Made by a program: the position numbers and the translations under genes
Notes under the pieces: generated by a model
What the model was told of the DNA's origin: nothing
The model's input: only the letters and a program-made list of their open reading frames with translations
Database searches by the model: none
Assembly: GCA_021808185.1 (NCBI GenBank)
Contig: JAKBCB010000019.1
Span: 1-17,935 of the forward strand
DNA length: 17,935 nucleotides
Direction: 5' to 3'
DNA from: Pseudomonadota bacterium
GTDB taxonomy: Bacteria > Pseudomonadota > Alphaproteobacteria > Acetobacterales > Acetobacteraceae
Shown here: in pieces, positions 7,668 to 14,740 of the stretch
Position numbering within the stretch: position 1 is the stretch's first letter
How the letters are laid out: each line of letters opens with the position of its first letter

Positions 7668-8761
7668 GGCTTTTTCGCGACATTCTGATCCCAGTATTTT
7701 TCGAACGGCGCCGCATAATACTGACCATAGGTTTTGGAGGGGTCGGTGCTGGGATGTTCGCCATTGGCGAAGACCTGTCCGATCGCCTCGCGCGCCTTGT
7801 CGCGATCATTCGGGTCCGGGTATTGCGCCGCGAGCCTGGCGTACTGGTTTGCCTGCGCGCCGGCGATGCCGATGTCCGGGCCGCCGTTCTTGAGGATCTC
7901 CTGGCGGACCTGGGCGTTGGTCATGGTCGCCTCGCCCTCGTCCTTCAGGCTGCGATCGACATTGCGCTGCACGTATTGGTCGCGGGTGAGGCCGGTCGGC
8001 GGAACGTAGGGGTCCGGGGTGTAGCGGGCATGGCCGCTCTCATGCGCCAGCGTCTGCGCCACGGCGTTGGCATCGCCCTTTTCGTTGCTGTCGATGACGA
8101 TTTTCTTGGCGGTCCGGTCGGTGAAGCTGCCTTTGCCGGCAGGCCCGTACTCGATGGTCCAGCCATCTTTCTTCAGCGCGTCGATGTTGTTGGTCAGCGT
8201 CGGCGATTTTGCCGCGAGCGCGTCCACATCCTTGCCCAGGCCGGTGGAGGCGGGCGCGGGCGCCGCCCCCGCCGGTGCCGCGGCGGCCGCCGCGGCTGCT
8301 CCCGCACCGCTGCCACCCGCGCCGCCAGCCCCGGCTCCGCCAGCCCCGGCTCCGCCACCGCCACCGCCGCCACCGACGTCGCCGATCAGCACCGTCGGGC
8401 AGCAGGGCGGGATGATGTTGCCGGTCGGTCCCGGGATCGGCCCGACGCAGGCCGCGTGCATGGTCATGTCGCCCGCCCGGGCGGCCGGCAAACCGTTGAT
8501 CATCACGCCGGCCGAGCCCTTGCCGATGATCCCCGGCCCACCCGGAACGCAGGCAGGGATCATGCATGGCACGGTCTGATCGGTCACGCGCGCGGCGGGC
8601 ATGCCGCCGATCATGACATTCGGCGAGCCGGACGCGATGGTCAGCGGCATCGGCGGGTGCGGCAGGGGCGTGGGAACCAGGGCGGCCGGATGGATCGGGG
8701 CATGGCAATGCGGCCCGGTTTGCAGAACCTTGTCACCGATCCGTGCCGCCGGCTGACCCAT
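7664..8761 (-). CDS. PAAR-domain protein with C-terminal HExxH zinc metallopeptidase domain, putative T6SS effector
   Basis: A 365-residue modular protein. Residues 1-129 are a PAAR/DUF4150-like domain, which caps the VgrG spike in type VI secretion: the motif P-A-A-R occurs three times (4-7, 55-58, 92-95), with G-D-x-V/T after it, and His/Cys residues suited to tip metal binding (H18, H20, C66, C105, C120-C121). Residues 130-173 are a Gly/Ala/Pro linker. Residues 175-365 form a separate domain with H240-E-S-G-H244 (AQTLAHESGHARY) and an acidic DEGEA (274-278) that could give the third zinc ligand, the gluzincin-like layout of small toxin peptidases (it resembles the DUF6782 putative metallopeptidases). 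It ends in a basic tail (NVAKKP) and overlaps its putative immunity gene. No VgrG, Hcp or other secretion component is in the window. The peptidase assignment rests on motif and context. Confidence 0.82.
   Translation of the reverse strand: MGQPAARIGDKVLQTGPHCHAPIHPAALVPTPLPHPPMPLTIASGSPNVMIGGMPAARVTDQTVPCMIPACVPGGPGIIGKGSAGVMINGLPAARAGDMTMHAACVGPIPGPTGNIIPPCCPTVLIGDVGGGGGGGGAGAGGAGAGGAGGSGAGAAAAAAAAPAGAAPAPASTGLGKDVDALAAKSPTLTNNIDALKKDGWTIEYGPAGKGSFTDRTAKKIVIDSNEKGDANAVAQTLAHESGHARYTPDPYVPPTGLTRDQYVQRNVDRSLKDEGEATMTNAQVRQEILKNGGPDIGIAGAQANQYARLAAQYPDPNDRDKAREAIGQVFANGEHPSTDPSKTYGQYYAAPFEKYWDQNVAKKP
8324..8353. repeat. 15-bp tandem repeat (two perfect copies) in the PAAR-peptidase linker
   Basis: GCCAGCCCCGGCTCC occurs twice head to tail (8324-8338, 8339-8353), followed by a run of degenerate GCC/ACC triplets to about 8375. 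On the coding strand it encodes Gly-Ala-Gly repeats of the linker. Such low-complexity coding repeats can change length by slippage in multiples of three without disturbing the flanking domains. Confidence 0.85.
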
Positions 8762-8862
8762 GCCCTGCCTCTCGACCTCTAAGCCGTGGACTTTGTGCCG
8801 TGGAGCCTAAGCGCCTGCTTCACCAGCCGTCCAGCCGCACCCAGCGGATCACGCCTGCCGTG

Positions 8863-9705
8863 TCAGCCCCGGCGCGCCACCGCCGCCGTCACCGTGTTCT
8901 CGAGCAGGCAGGCAATGGTCATCGGCCCGACCCCGCCCGGCACCGGGGTGATGGCGCCGGCCACGGTGGCGGCCTCGTCGAACGCCACGTCGCCCACCAG
9001 CCGCCCGTCCGGCAGCCGGTTGATGCCGACGTCGATCACCACGGCGTCGGTGGCGATCCAATCGCCGCGCACCAGTTCGGCGCGCCCCACGGCGGCCACC
9101 AGCACCTCGGCGCGGCGGCATTCCGCCGCCAGGTCGCGGGTGCGCGAGTGGGCGATGGTCACGGTCGCGTCCGCCGCCGTCAGCAGGGCGGCGGCCGGCT
9201 TGCCGACGATGGAGGAGCGGCCCAGCACCAGCGCGCGCGTGCCGCGCAGGCTTACCCCTGCCTCGGCCAGCAGTTTCATCACGCCGAGCGGCGTGCACGG
9301 GACCAGTGTCGCGCGCCCGTCGTGCAGACGGCCGACATTGACCGGATGAAATCCGTCCACGTCCTTGGCCGGGTCGATCGCCTCGATCACCGCGCGCGCG
9401 TCGATCTGCGGCGGCAGTGGCAATTGCACCAGGATGCCGTCCACGTCGTTGTCGGCGTTCAGCCGGGCGATGGTGGCGAGCAATTCGGCCTGCGTCGTCT
9501 CCATAGGCAGGCGCAGGGTGCTGGCGGCGATGCCCGCGGCGTTGGCGGCGCGATCCTTGTTGCGCACATACACCGTGCTGGCCGGGTCCTCACCCACAAG
9601 AACCACCGCGAGGCCGGGCTTGAAGGGCAGCAGTGCTGTGCGCGCCGCCACGCTCTCGCGCAGCCGGGCCGCGACCTGTTTGCCGTCGATGATCTTCGCC
9701 GTCAT
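8863..9705 (-). CDS. folD: Bifunctional methylenetetrahydrofolate dehydrogenase / methenyltetrahydrofolate cyclohydrolase
   Basis: Cytoplasmic one-carbon enzyme interconverting 5,10-methylene- and 10-formyl-tetrahydrofolate with NADP(H); 280 residues, normal length. Visible signatures: GLAVVLVGEDPAS then Y46-x3-K50 (catalytic lysine in YVRNK), QLPLP, DVDGFHPVNVGRL, PCTPLGVM, the nucleotide-binding GRSSIVGKP and the PVPGGVGPMTIACLLENT block near the C-terminus. The start ATG (9703-9705) overlaps the DUF167 stop as ATGA and has GGAGG a few bases upstream. It is the third gene of a yggT-DUF167-folD unit, an order common in alphaproteobacteria. The PAAR effector gene starts about 100 nt downstream on the same strand, so it could share this transcript. 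Confidence 0.97.
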   Translation of the reverse strand: MTAKIIDGKQVAARLRESVAARTALLPFKPGLAVVLVGEDPASTVYVRNKDRAANAAGIAASTLRLPMETTQAELLATIARLNADNDVDGILVQLPLPPQIDARAVIEAIDPAKDVDGFHPVNVGRLHDGRATLVPCTPLGVMKLLAEAGVSLRGTRALVLGRSSIVGKPAAALLTAADATVTIAHSRTRDLAAECRRAEVLVAAVGRAELVRGDWIATDAVVIDVGINRLPDGRLVGDVAFDEAATVAGAITPVPGGVGPMTIACLLENTVTAAVARRG

Positions 9706-10001
9706 AGCGCCTCCAGCCGTGGTGTCAGGCGTTCCGGGTCGCCGGAAACGCGGAGCGTCTTTTCCCGCGACGTCGCGCCCGCCTGGACCGCGACCGTCGA
9801 GACAGGCACGTCCAGCGCGTGCGCGAGGGTGGCGCAGGCGGCGCGGTTGGCGCGCCCGTCCTCGGCGGCTTCGGTCACGCCGATGCGCAGCCGCTCGCCC
9901 TCGGTCGCGGGCACCCGTCCCTGCACGCCAGGGCGGCGGGATTTCAGCTGCACCTTGACCAGCACCAGCACGGCCCCCTCCGCCGTGCGCCAGAATGCCA
10001 T
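9702..10001 (-). CDS. DUF167 / YggU family protein
   Basis: A 99-residue protein of the DUF167 (YggU) family, a small alpha/beta fold of unknown biochemical role. Diagnostic segments are LVLVKVQLKSRRPGVQG near the N-terminus, LRIGVTEAAEDGRANRAAC (the family's DGxAN motif) and the GATSREKTLRVSGDP segment (the SRxKxxxI-like strand). The ATG at 9999-10001 overlaps the yggT stop by one base (TGATG), and its own stop overlaps the folD start by 4 nt, so all three genes are translationally coupled. The longer open frame upstream is a shadow over yggT. Confidence 0.92.
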   Translation of the reverse strand: MAFWRTAEGAVLVLVKVQLKSRRPGVQGRVPATEGERLRIGVTEAAEDGRANRAACATLAHALDVPVSTVAVQAGATSREKTLRVSGDPERLTPRLEAL

Positions 10002-10318
10002 CAGAACAGCAGCCCCTGCACCGAGCCGGTGACAAGGGCGAAGTAGATGCGTTGCAGCACTTGCTGCGCCGCCCACAGGATCACCAGCAGGACGATCGGG
10101 GTGATGTCGATATTGCCGATGTTCGGCACGAAGCGGCGCAACGGCCGCAGCGCCGGCTCGGTGATGCGGTACAGGAAATCGCCGATGGTCCACACCAGCC
10201 GGTTGCGCGTGTCGAGCACGCCGAACGACACCAGCATGCTGAAGACCGCCGCGAGGATGACCGCCCAACGGTACAGGCTGAGCAGTTCTTCGGCCACGTT
10301 GAAGACGATTGTAAGCAC
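10001..10318 (-). CDS. YggT family integral membrane protein
   Basis: A 105-residue membrane protein with one YggT repeat: a hydrophobic helix in ELLSLYRWAVILAAVFSML, the characteristic loop with FLYRITEPALRPLRRFVPN (the TEP-hydrophobic-RR-x-P signature), then a second helix in ITPIVLLVILWAAQQVLQ. The family's role is uncertain; it has been linked to osmotic or membrane functions. The GTG at 10316-10318 is preferred over the upstream TTG (10333) because AGGAG (10325-10329) lies six bases ahead of it and the family normally starts near this point. First gene of the yggT-DUF167-folD operon. Confidence 0.93.
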   Translation of the reverse strand: MLTIVFNVAEELLSLYRWAVILAAVFSMLVSFGVLDTRNRLVWTIGDFLYRITEPALRPLRRFVPNIGNIDITPIVLLVILWAAQQVLQRIYFALVTGSVQGLLF

Positions 10319-10440
10319 GCCACGCTCCTGCAAGGACGGCGGACCCTACAGGCGGCCAATTCCCTCCGCAACCGGGACGGACGCCATCCGCGCGGGTCTG
10401 CGATGCCGCGAGCGGTGAGATAAACCGGCCAACCCCCCGC

Positions 10441-10469
10441 TTGACTTGCCCCCACCGCATCAGCATTGT
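10441..10469 (+). promoter_or_regulatory. Putative promoter of tRNA-Ala
   Basis: TTGACT (10441-10446), 17 bp, then CATTGT (10464-10469); the -35 is good (5 of 6) and the -10 poor (3 of 6). A perfect 6-bp inverted repeat GTCCGC-N5-GCGGAC (10468-10484) overlaps the -10 and the likely transcription start. The predicted 5' leader before the tRNA is about 40 nt. Confidence 0.4.
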
Positions 10470-10516
10470 CCGCCGCCTGCGGACGGCCCCGGCCGGACGC
10501 GACTGCGACGCGGGAT

Positions 10517-10592
10517 GGGGCTGTAGCTCAGTTGGGAGAGCGCCTCGTTCGCAATGAGGAGGTCAGGGGTTCGATTCCCCTCAGCTCCACCA
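10517..10592 (+). tRNA. tRNA-Ala (anticodon CGC)
   Basis: Complete cloverleaf: acceptor GGGGCTG with CAGCTCC (one G-T wobble), D stem GCTC/GAGC, anticodon stem CCTCG/TGAGG around TTCGCAA (anticodon CGC, reads GCG), variable AGGTC, T arm AGGGG-TTCGATT-CCCCT, discriminator A and encoded CCA. It is 76 nt. The CGC isoacceptor supplements the usual TGC tRNA-Ala and fits heavy GCG codon use in this window. Confidence 0.97.
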
Positions 10593-10645
10593 CCGTCCCG
10601 CGCGACTCCGTTCCCGATCATCAGCCTATGAACGGCCGACACGAT

Positions 10646-10662
10646 CGCGTCGCATCGACGCG
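10646..10662 (+). terminator. Perfect hairpin after tRNA-Ala, possible terminator
   Basis: CGCGTCG-CAT-CGACGCG, a perfect 7-bp stem with a 3-nt loop, 53 nt past the tRNA 3' end. No T-tract follows, so a Rho-independent terminator is not certain; a processing or regulatory hairpin ahead of the ATPase gene is equally possible. Confidence 0.3.
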
Positions 10663-10773
10663 TCGGGAGTTGGCAGCCGGCACGTGCCATAGACAAATGC
10701 GCAAGGGCCGCATCGCCGCCGGTCCGTGCGCGCGGCGCGGCCTCCGCCTGCAATCGCCATACGGGATGCAACC

Positions 10774-13122
10774 ATGTCCGGCGCCGACCTGCCCATGCCC
10801 GCAAGCCCATCCGCGCCGCCCGCCGGGCTGACCGGCGAGGAAGCCCGGCTGCGGCTGCGCCAGTTCGGCCGCAACGCCATGCCGGACACCGCCGAGCAGC
10901 CATGGCGCCGGGCGCTGGGCAAGTTCTGGGCGCCGGTGCCGTGGATGCTGGAAGCGGCGGTGGTGCTCCAGGTGGTGCTGGGACACGACACCGAGGCCGC
11001 GATCATCGCCGCCCTGCTTGTGTTCAACGCCGCGCTCGGGCTGTTTCAGGAAGGGCGCGCGCAGGCCACGCTCGCGGCGCTGAAGTCGCGGCTGGCGCTG
11101 ACCGCCTCGGTGCGGCGCGATGGCGCCTGGATGAGCCTGCCGGCCGATGAGCTGGTGCCGGGCGATGTCGTCAAGCTCTCGCTCGGCGGCGTGGTGGCGG
11201 CCGACGTCACGCTGATCGAGGGCGATGTGCTGCTCGACCAGTCCATGCTCACCGGCGAATCGGTGCCGGTCGAGGCAGGCGCGGGGGCGCGGACCTTCGC
11301 GGGCGCGCTGGTCCGGCGCGGCGAGGCGGTGGCGGAGGTGACGGCGACGGGCACGCGCACGAAGTTCGGCCGCACGGCGGAGCTGGTGCGCACCGCGCAC
11401 GTCGTCAGTTCGCAGCAGAAGGCGGTGCTGCGAGTGGTGCGCAACCTCGCGGGCTTCAGCGGTGTCGTGATCGTGTTGCTGGTCGGGTACGCATACGCGC
11501 TGAAGCTGCCGCTGGCGGAGATCGTGCCCCTGGTGCTGACGGCGGTGCTTGCATCGATCCCGGTGGCGCTGCCGGCGACTTTCACCCTGGCCGCGGCGCT
11601 CGGCGCGCGCGCCCTGGCCAGACGCGGCGTGCTGCCGACGCGGCTTTCGGCGGTGGACGAGGCGGCGACGATGGATGTGCTGTGCTCGGACAAGACCGGC
11701 ACGCTGACCCGGAACGCGCTGAGCGTGACGACGGTTCACGCCATGCCGGGGTCCGACGCGGCGCGGGTCCTGACGCTCGCGGCGCTGGCCAGTTCGGATG
11801 GCGGCCAGGACCCGGTCGATGCCGCAATCCGCGTGGCCGCGCGCGCGCAGGCGGGCGCGGGGGCACCGGCGCTGATCGCATTCACGCCGTTCGATCCGGC
11901 GACGAAGATGGCGGAGGCCACGGTCGCGGACTCCGGGGGGGAGACGCTGCGGGTGGTCAAGGGGGCCTTCGCCGTGGTGGCGAGGCTCGCGCGGCCGTCG
12001 CCGGGCGCGGAGGCGGCGGCGGAGGATTTGGCCGCCAAGGGGTTTCGCGTGCTGGCGGTCGCGGCGGGGGCGCCGGCGGGGATGTCGCTGGTGGGACTGA
12101 TCGCGCTGAGCGACCCGCCGCGCCAGGACTCGGCAGCTCTTGTCAGCGAACTGCTCGGCCTGGGCGTGCGCACCGTGATGGTGACGGGCGACGGGGCCAC
12201 CACCGCCGCGATCGTCGCGCGCGCGGTCGGGCTCGATGGCGCGGTCTGCCCGCCCGGGCCGATCCCGGAGGGCGTGCGCCCCGGGACCTTCGCTGTGTTC
12301 GCGGGCGTACTGCCGGAGGACAAATACAAGCTCGTCAAGGCGTTCCAGGCCGGTGGCCACACGGTCGGGATGTGCGGCGACGGCGCCAACGATGCCCCGG
12401 CGCTGCGCCAGGCGCAGATGGGCATCGCGGTCTCGACGGCGACCGACGTCGCCAAGTCGGCGGCCGGCATGGTGCTGACCGAACCCGGGCTGGGCGGCAT
12501 CGTGGCCGCGGTCAAGGAAGGCCGAATCACCTTCCAGCGCATCCTGACCTACACGCTGAACTCCATCATCAAGAAGATCGTCGGCGTGCTGTTCCTGATC
12601 GTCGGCCTGCTGATGACGGGCCATGCCGTGCTGACGCCGCTGCTGATGGTGATCCTGATGATCGCCGGCGACTTCCTCGCGATGTCGTTGACCACCGACA
12701 ACGTGCGGCCCTCCGTGGCGCCGAATGCGTGGCGCATCGGCAACCTGACGATTGCCGGGGCGGTGATCGGCCTGTGCCAGTTGGCGTTCTGCACCGGCGT
12801 GCTGGCGACCGGGGCGTTCGTGCTGCGGCTGGAGGCGGCGCCGCTGCGGACGCTGGCCTTCATCGCGATGGTGTTCGGCAGTCAGGCGGCGCTGTACGCG
12901 ATCCGGCAACGCCGCCGCTCCTGGGGCACGCGCCCGAGCCTGTGGCTGGTGGCGTCGTCGGTGGCGGACGTGGCGATTGGCGTCGTGCTTGCCGTCGGCG
13001 GGATTCTGATGGCGCCGCTGCCGGCGCCGGTGGTGGGCGCGACGCTGGGCGCGGCGGTGGTGTTCGCCGCGGTGCTGGATGTGGCGAAGCTGCCGGTGTT
13101 CGCCCGGCTGAGGATCATGTAG
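10774..13122 (+). CDS. P3A-type plasma-membrane proton-pumping ATPase
   Basis: Inner-membrane H+-exporting P-type ATPase, 782 residues, close to prokaryotic P3A pumps and without the long regulatory C-terminus of plant and fungal enzymes. Motifs: actuator TGES at 160-163, TM4 PVALPATF (263-270), phosphorylation site D306-KTGTLT (LCSDKTGTLT), nucleotide-binding KGAF (396-399), GDGANDAPAL (535-544). In TM6, D633 (ILMIAGDFLAMS) aligns with the proton-carrying Asp of plant AHA2, and VRPS follows as in P3A pumps. The TM5 position occupied by Arg in AHA2 appears to be Lys (SIIKKIVG). The ATG at 10774 is chosen; the frame is open from 10726 but there is no start with a better ribosome site. Expected role is acid tolerance or generation of proton motive force. 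The gene ends by overlapping the convergent pdxJ by 8 nt. Confidence 0.94.
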   Translation: MSGADLPMPASPSAPPAGLTGEEARLRLRQFGRNAMPDTAEQPWRRALGKFWAPVPWMLEAAVVLQVVLGHDTEAAIIAALLVFNAALGLFQEGRAQATLAALKSRLALTASVRRDGAWMSLPADELVPGDVVKLSLGGVVAADVTLIEGDVLLDQSMLTGESVPVEAGAGARTFAGALVRRGEAVAEVTATGTRTKFGRTAELVRTAHVVSSQQKAVLRVVRNLAGFSGVVIVLLVGYAYALKLPLAEIVPLVLTAVLASIPVALPATFTLAAALGARALARRGVLPTRLSAVDEAATMDVLCSDKTGTLTRNALSVTTVHAMPGSDAARVLTLAALASSDGGQDPVDAAIRVAARAQAGAGAPALIAFTPFDPATKMAEATVADSGGETLRVVKGAFAVVARLARPSPGAEAAAEDLAAKGFRVLAVAAGAPAGMSLVGLIALSDPPRQDSAALVSELLGLGVRTVMVTGDGATTAAIVARAVGLDGAVCPPGPIPEGVRPGTFAVFAGVLPEDKYKLVKAFQAGGHTVGMCGDGANDAPALRQAQMGIAVSTATDVAKSAAGMVLTEPGLGGIVAAVKEGRITFQRILTYTLNSIIKKIVGVLFLIVGLLMTGHAVLTPLLMVILMIAGDFLAMSLTTDNVRPSVAPNAWRIGNLTIAGAVIGLCQLAFCTGVLATGAFVLRLEAAPLRTLAFIAMVFGSQAALYAIRQRRRSWGTRPSLWLVASSVADVAIGVVLAVGGILMAPLPAPVVGATLGAAVVFAAVLDVAKLPVFARLRIM

Positions 13123-13876
13123 CGCCGGGCGCGAGCGGGGGGCCGGCCAGCGCCGCGCGATAGGCGGCGATCGCCGTGGTCCATCCCATGAGCAGCGCAT
13201 CGGCGGTCAGTTCGTGTCCGATGGACGCCTCCGCGAGGCTGGGCAGCGCCGCGACCAGGGGCGGGATGTTCTCCAGATTGAGGTCGTGGCCGACATTGAC
13301 CGCGAGCCCGATCCGGGCCGCCGCCGCCGCGGTGGCGGCGCAGGCTTGCAGCAGCGGTAAATGCCCGCCAGCGCGGAAGGCGGCGGCGTATCCGCCGGTG
13401 TAGATCTCGATGCCGTCCGCCCCGGCCTCGCGCACGCGGGGCACCACGGCGGGAGCGGGGTCCACGAACAGGATCACGCGGCAGCCGGCGCGGCGCAGGC
13501 CGGCCAGCGCGGCGCGCAGCACCGGCATTTGCGCCGCGTCCAGCCGCCAGCCCTCGTCCGAGGTCAGCACGCCCGGCGCGTCCGGCACCAGGGTGCATTG
13601 CTCCGGTCGCACCCGCGCCACGAGGTCGAGGAACGGCGCATCGGGGTAGCCTTCGATGTTGAATTCGCAGTCCGGCCGCCACGGGCGCATCAGATCGGCG
13701 AGCATGAACACGTCCGCGCGGCGGATGTGCCGCTCGTCCGGGCGCGGGTGCACGGTCAGGCCCTGCGCGCCGGCCGCGTGCGCGAGCGTGGCAAAGCGGG
13801 CCAGGTCGGGCACGCCGGTCACGCGGGCGTTGCGCAGCAGCGCGATCTTGTTGAGGTTGACGCTGAGGCGCGCCAT
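13115..13876 (-). CDS. pdxJ: Pyridoxine 5'-phosphate synthase
   Basis: Cytoplasmic TIM-barrel enzyme condensing 3-amino-2-oxopropyl phosphate with 1-deoxyxylulose 5-phosphate to give pyridoxine 5'-phosphate; 253 residues, normal length. Visible blocks: VNLNKIALLRNAR (6-18), TVHPRPDERHI (41-51), FNIEG with E75, LVPDAPG, FVDP, IEIYTGGYA, VNVGHDLNLEN (193-203, H197) and IGHELTADAL. The N-terminal motif reads N-K where E. coli has D-H, and HPRPDERHI replaces the enterobacterial HLREDRRHI; both are the alternative PdxJ subtype I know from Bacteroidetes and some alphaproteobacteria. AGGAG (13884-13888) lies 7 nt before the ATG and overlaps the stop codon of the upstream dioxygenase gene, so the two are coupled. 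pdxA lies about 0.9 kb away, divergent. Confidence 0.95.
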   Translation of the reverse strand: MARLSVNLNKIALLRNARVTGVPDLARFATLAHAAGAQGLTVHPRPDERHIRRADVFMLADLMRPWRPDCEFNIEGYPDAPFLDLVARVRPEQCTLVPDAPGVLTSDEGWRLDAAQMPVLRAALAGLRRAGCRVILFVDPAPAVVPRVREAGADGIEIYTGGYAAAFRAGGHLPLLQACAATAAAAARIGLAVNVGHDLNLENIPPLVAALPSLAEASIGHELTADALLMGWTTAIAAYRAALAGPPLAPGAT

Positions 13877-13886
13877 GCGGGCTCTC

Positions 13887-14636
13887 CTATTCGCGGCGGA
13901 AGGTGACGACGAGCACGTCGCGGAATGCCGGCCGGGCCGGGTCCAGCGGGCGGATGGCGGTGACGCCGTGATACACGCGGCTGTCGTCCACCAGCGCCGC
14001 GTCCATCGGCTCGGCCAGGGTGAAGCTGTCCCCCGGATTGCGCCGCAGGTCGGCGATGCGGGTCTCGCCGCTGGCCACATTCTCGCGCCGGACCAGCAGC
14101 ACCAGCACCCAGTCCACGCCGTCGCGGTGCATCCCCTCCGGCGTCGGCTGGCCGGCCACGTCGGCGCGGGCTTCGATGCGGAACTGATGGACCTCGACAT
14201 GCCACGCCTCGGGCCGCAGCGCGGCGGGGGTGAGACCGGTGAACAGCGTGTCGCAGGTGCGCAGGATCGCGAGCATCGCCGGATGCGCGGCGATCGCCTC
14301 CGTCACCGGATCGAACCAGCGGGCGATGCCGCCGTTGAGCGGGTTGTAGTCGCGGCTCTGGTAGTGCGGCTGCGCCGGCTTGCGCCGCGCGGTCCCGGCG
14401 GCCACGGCGAAGGCCGCGAAACGCCGGCTTCGGTAGCGGCCGCCATCCGCCATGTAGCGGTCGAGCCCCAGGTCGTCCCAGCTTGCCGCGAACTCCGGCC
14501 AGTCCCGCATTCCTGCCCGCTCCAGCAGCGGGCGGACCGCCGTGGCGCGCGCGAAGGCGAAGCCGTTGCGTTCGAGCGCGCCGGCCACATCGGCCAGGGC
14601 GGGGTCCGGTGGAGCGAGCGGCTTGTGCTCGGCCAT
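13887..14636 (-). CDS. 2-oxoglutarate/Fe(II)-dependent dioxygenase family protein (PF10014-like)
   Basis: A 249-residue soluble protein matching the 2OG-Fe dioxygenase family that contains BsmA and bacterial L-isoleucine dioxygenase. Support: MADGGRYRSRRFAAF (62-76) as the family's DGGxYRxRR block, PHYQSRDYNPLNGGIARWF (90-108), metal ligands H170-x-D172 (GMHRDGVDW) and H223 (DDSRVYHGV), with candidate 2OG-binding arginines after it. The substrate is unknown; relatives hydroxylate free amino acids. The gene is 10 nt upstream of pdxJ on the same strand, and its stop forms part of the pdxJ ribosome site, so it is in a vitamin B6 operon; a link to B6 metabolism is possible but unproven. The ATG at 14634-14636 is used, with GGAG 11 nt upstream. 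Confidence 0.85.
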   Translation of the reverse strand: MAEHKPLAPPDPALADVAGALERNGFAFARATAVRPLLERAGMRDWPEFAASWDDLGLDRYMADGGRYRSRRFAAFAVAAGTARRKPAQPHYQSRDYNPLNGGIARWFDPVTEAIAAHPAMLAILRTCDTLFTGLTPAALRPEAWHVEVHQFRIEARADVAGQPTPEGMHRDGVDWVLVLLVRRENVASGETRIADLRRNPGDSFTLAEPMDAALVDDSRVYHGVTAIRPLDPARPAFRDVLVVTFRRE

Positions 14637-14740
14637 GCGTCTCGAGTCTCCTGCCTGTCGGGCCTGCCCTGCGGCGAAGGCTGGATGGCCTTGGGCCGGC
14701 GGCAGGTTACATCGGGGCGGATAGCAGCGGAGCGACGTGC

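Noticed and set aside
9702..10466. 254-codon frame as a longer DUF167 protein
   Set aside because: Only the last 99 codons resemble DUF167; the upstream part is a shadow over yggT, and the ATG at 10001 has the expected family length.
10621..13200. 859-codon open frame antisense to the proton ATPase, and other long antisense frames such as 742-1584, 2194-4389 and 8743-10032
   Set aside because: Compositions are Arg/His/Gly/Pro-rich with no recognisable domains, and they lie opposite genes with clear motifs. Long antisense frames are expected in GC-rich DNA.
14637..14740. Riboswitch or structured leader between the dioxygenase gene and pdxA
   Set aside because: Only short GC-rich complementary stretches (for example CCTGCC/GGCAGG) are present, and nothing matches a known riboswitch layout.
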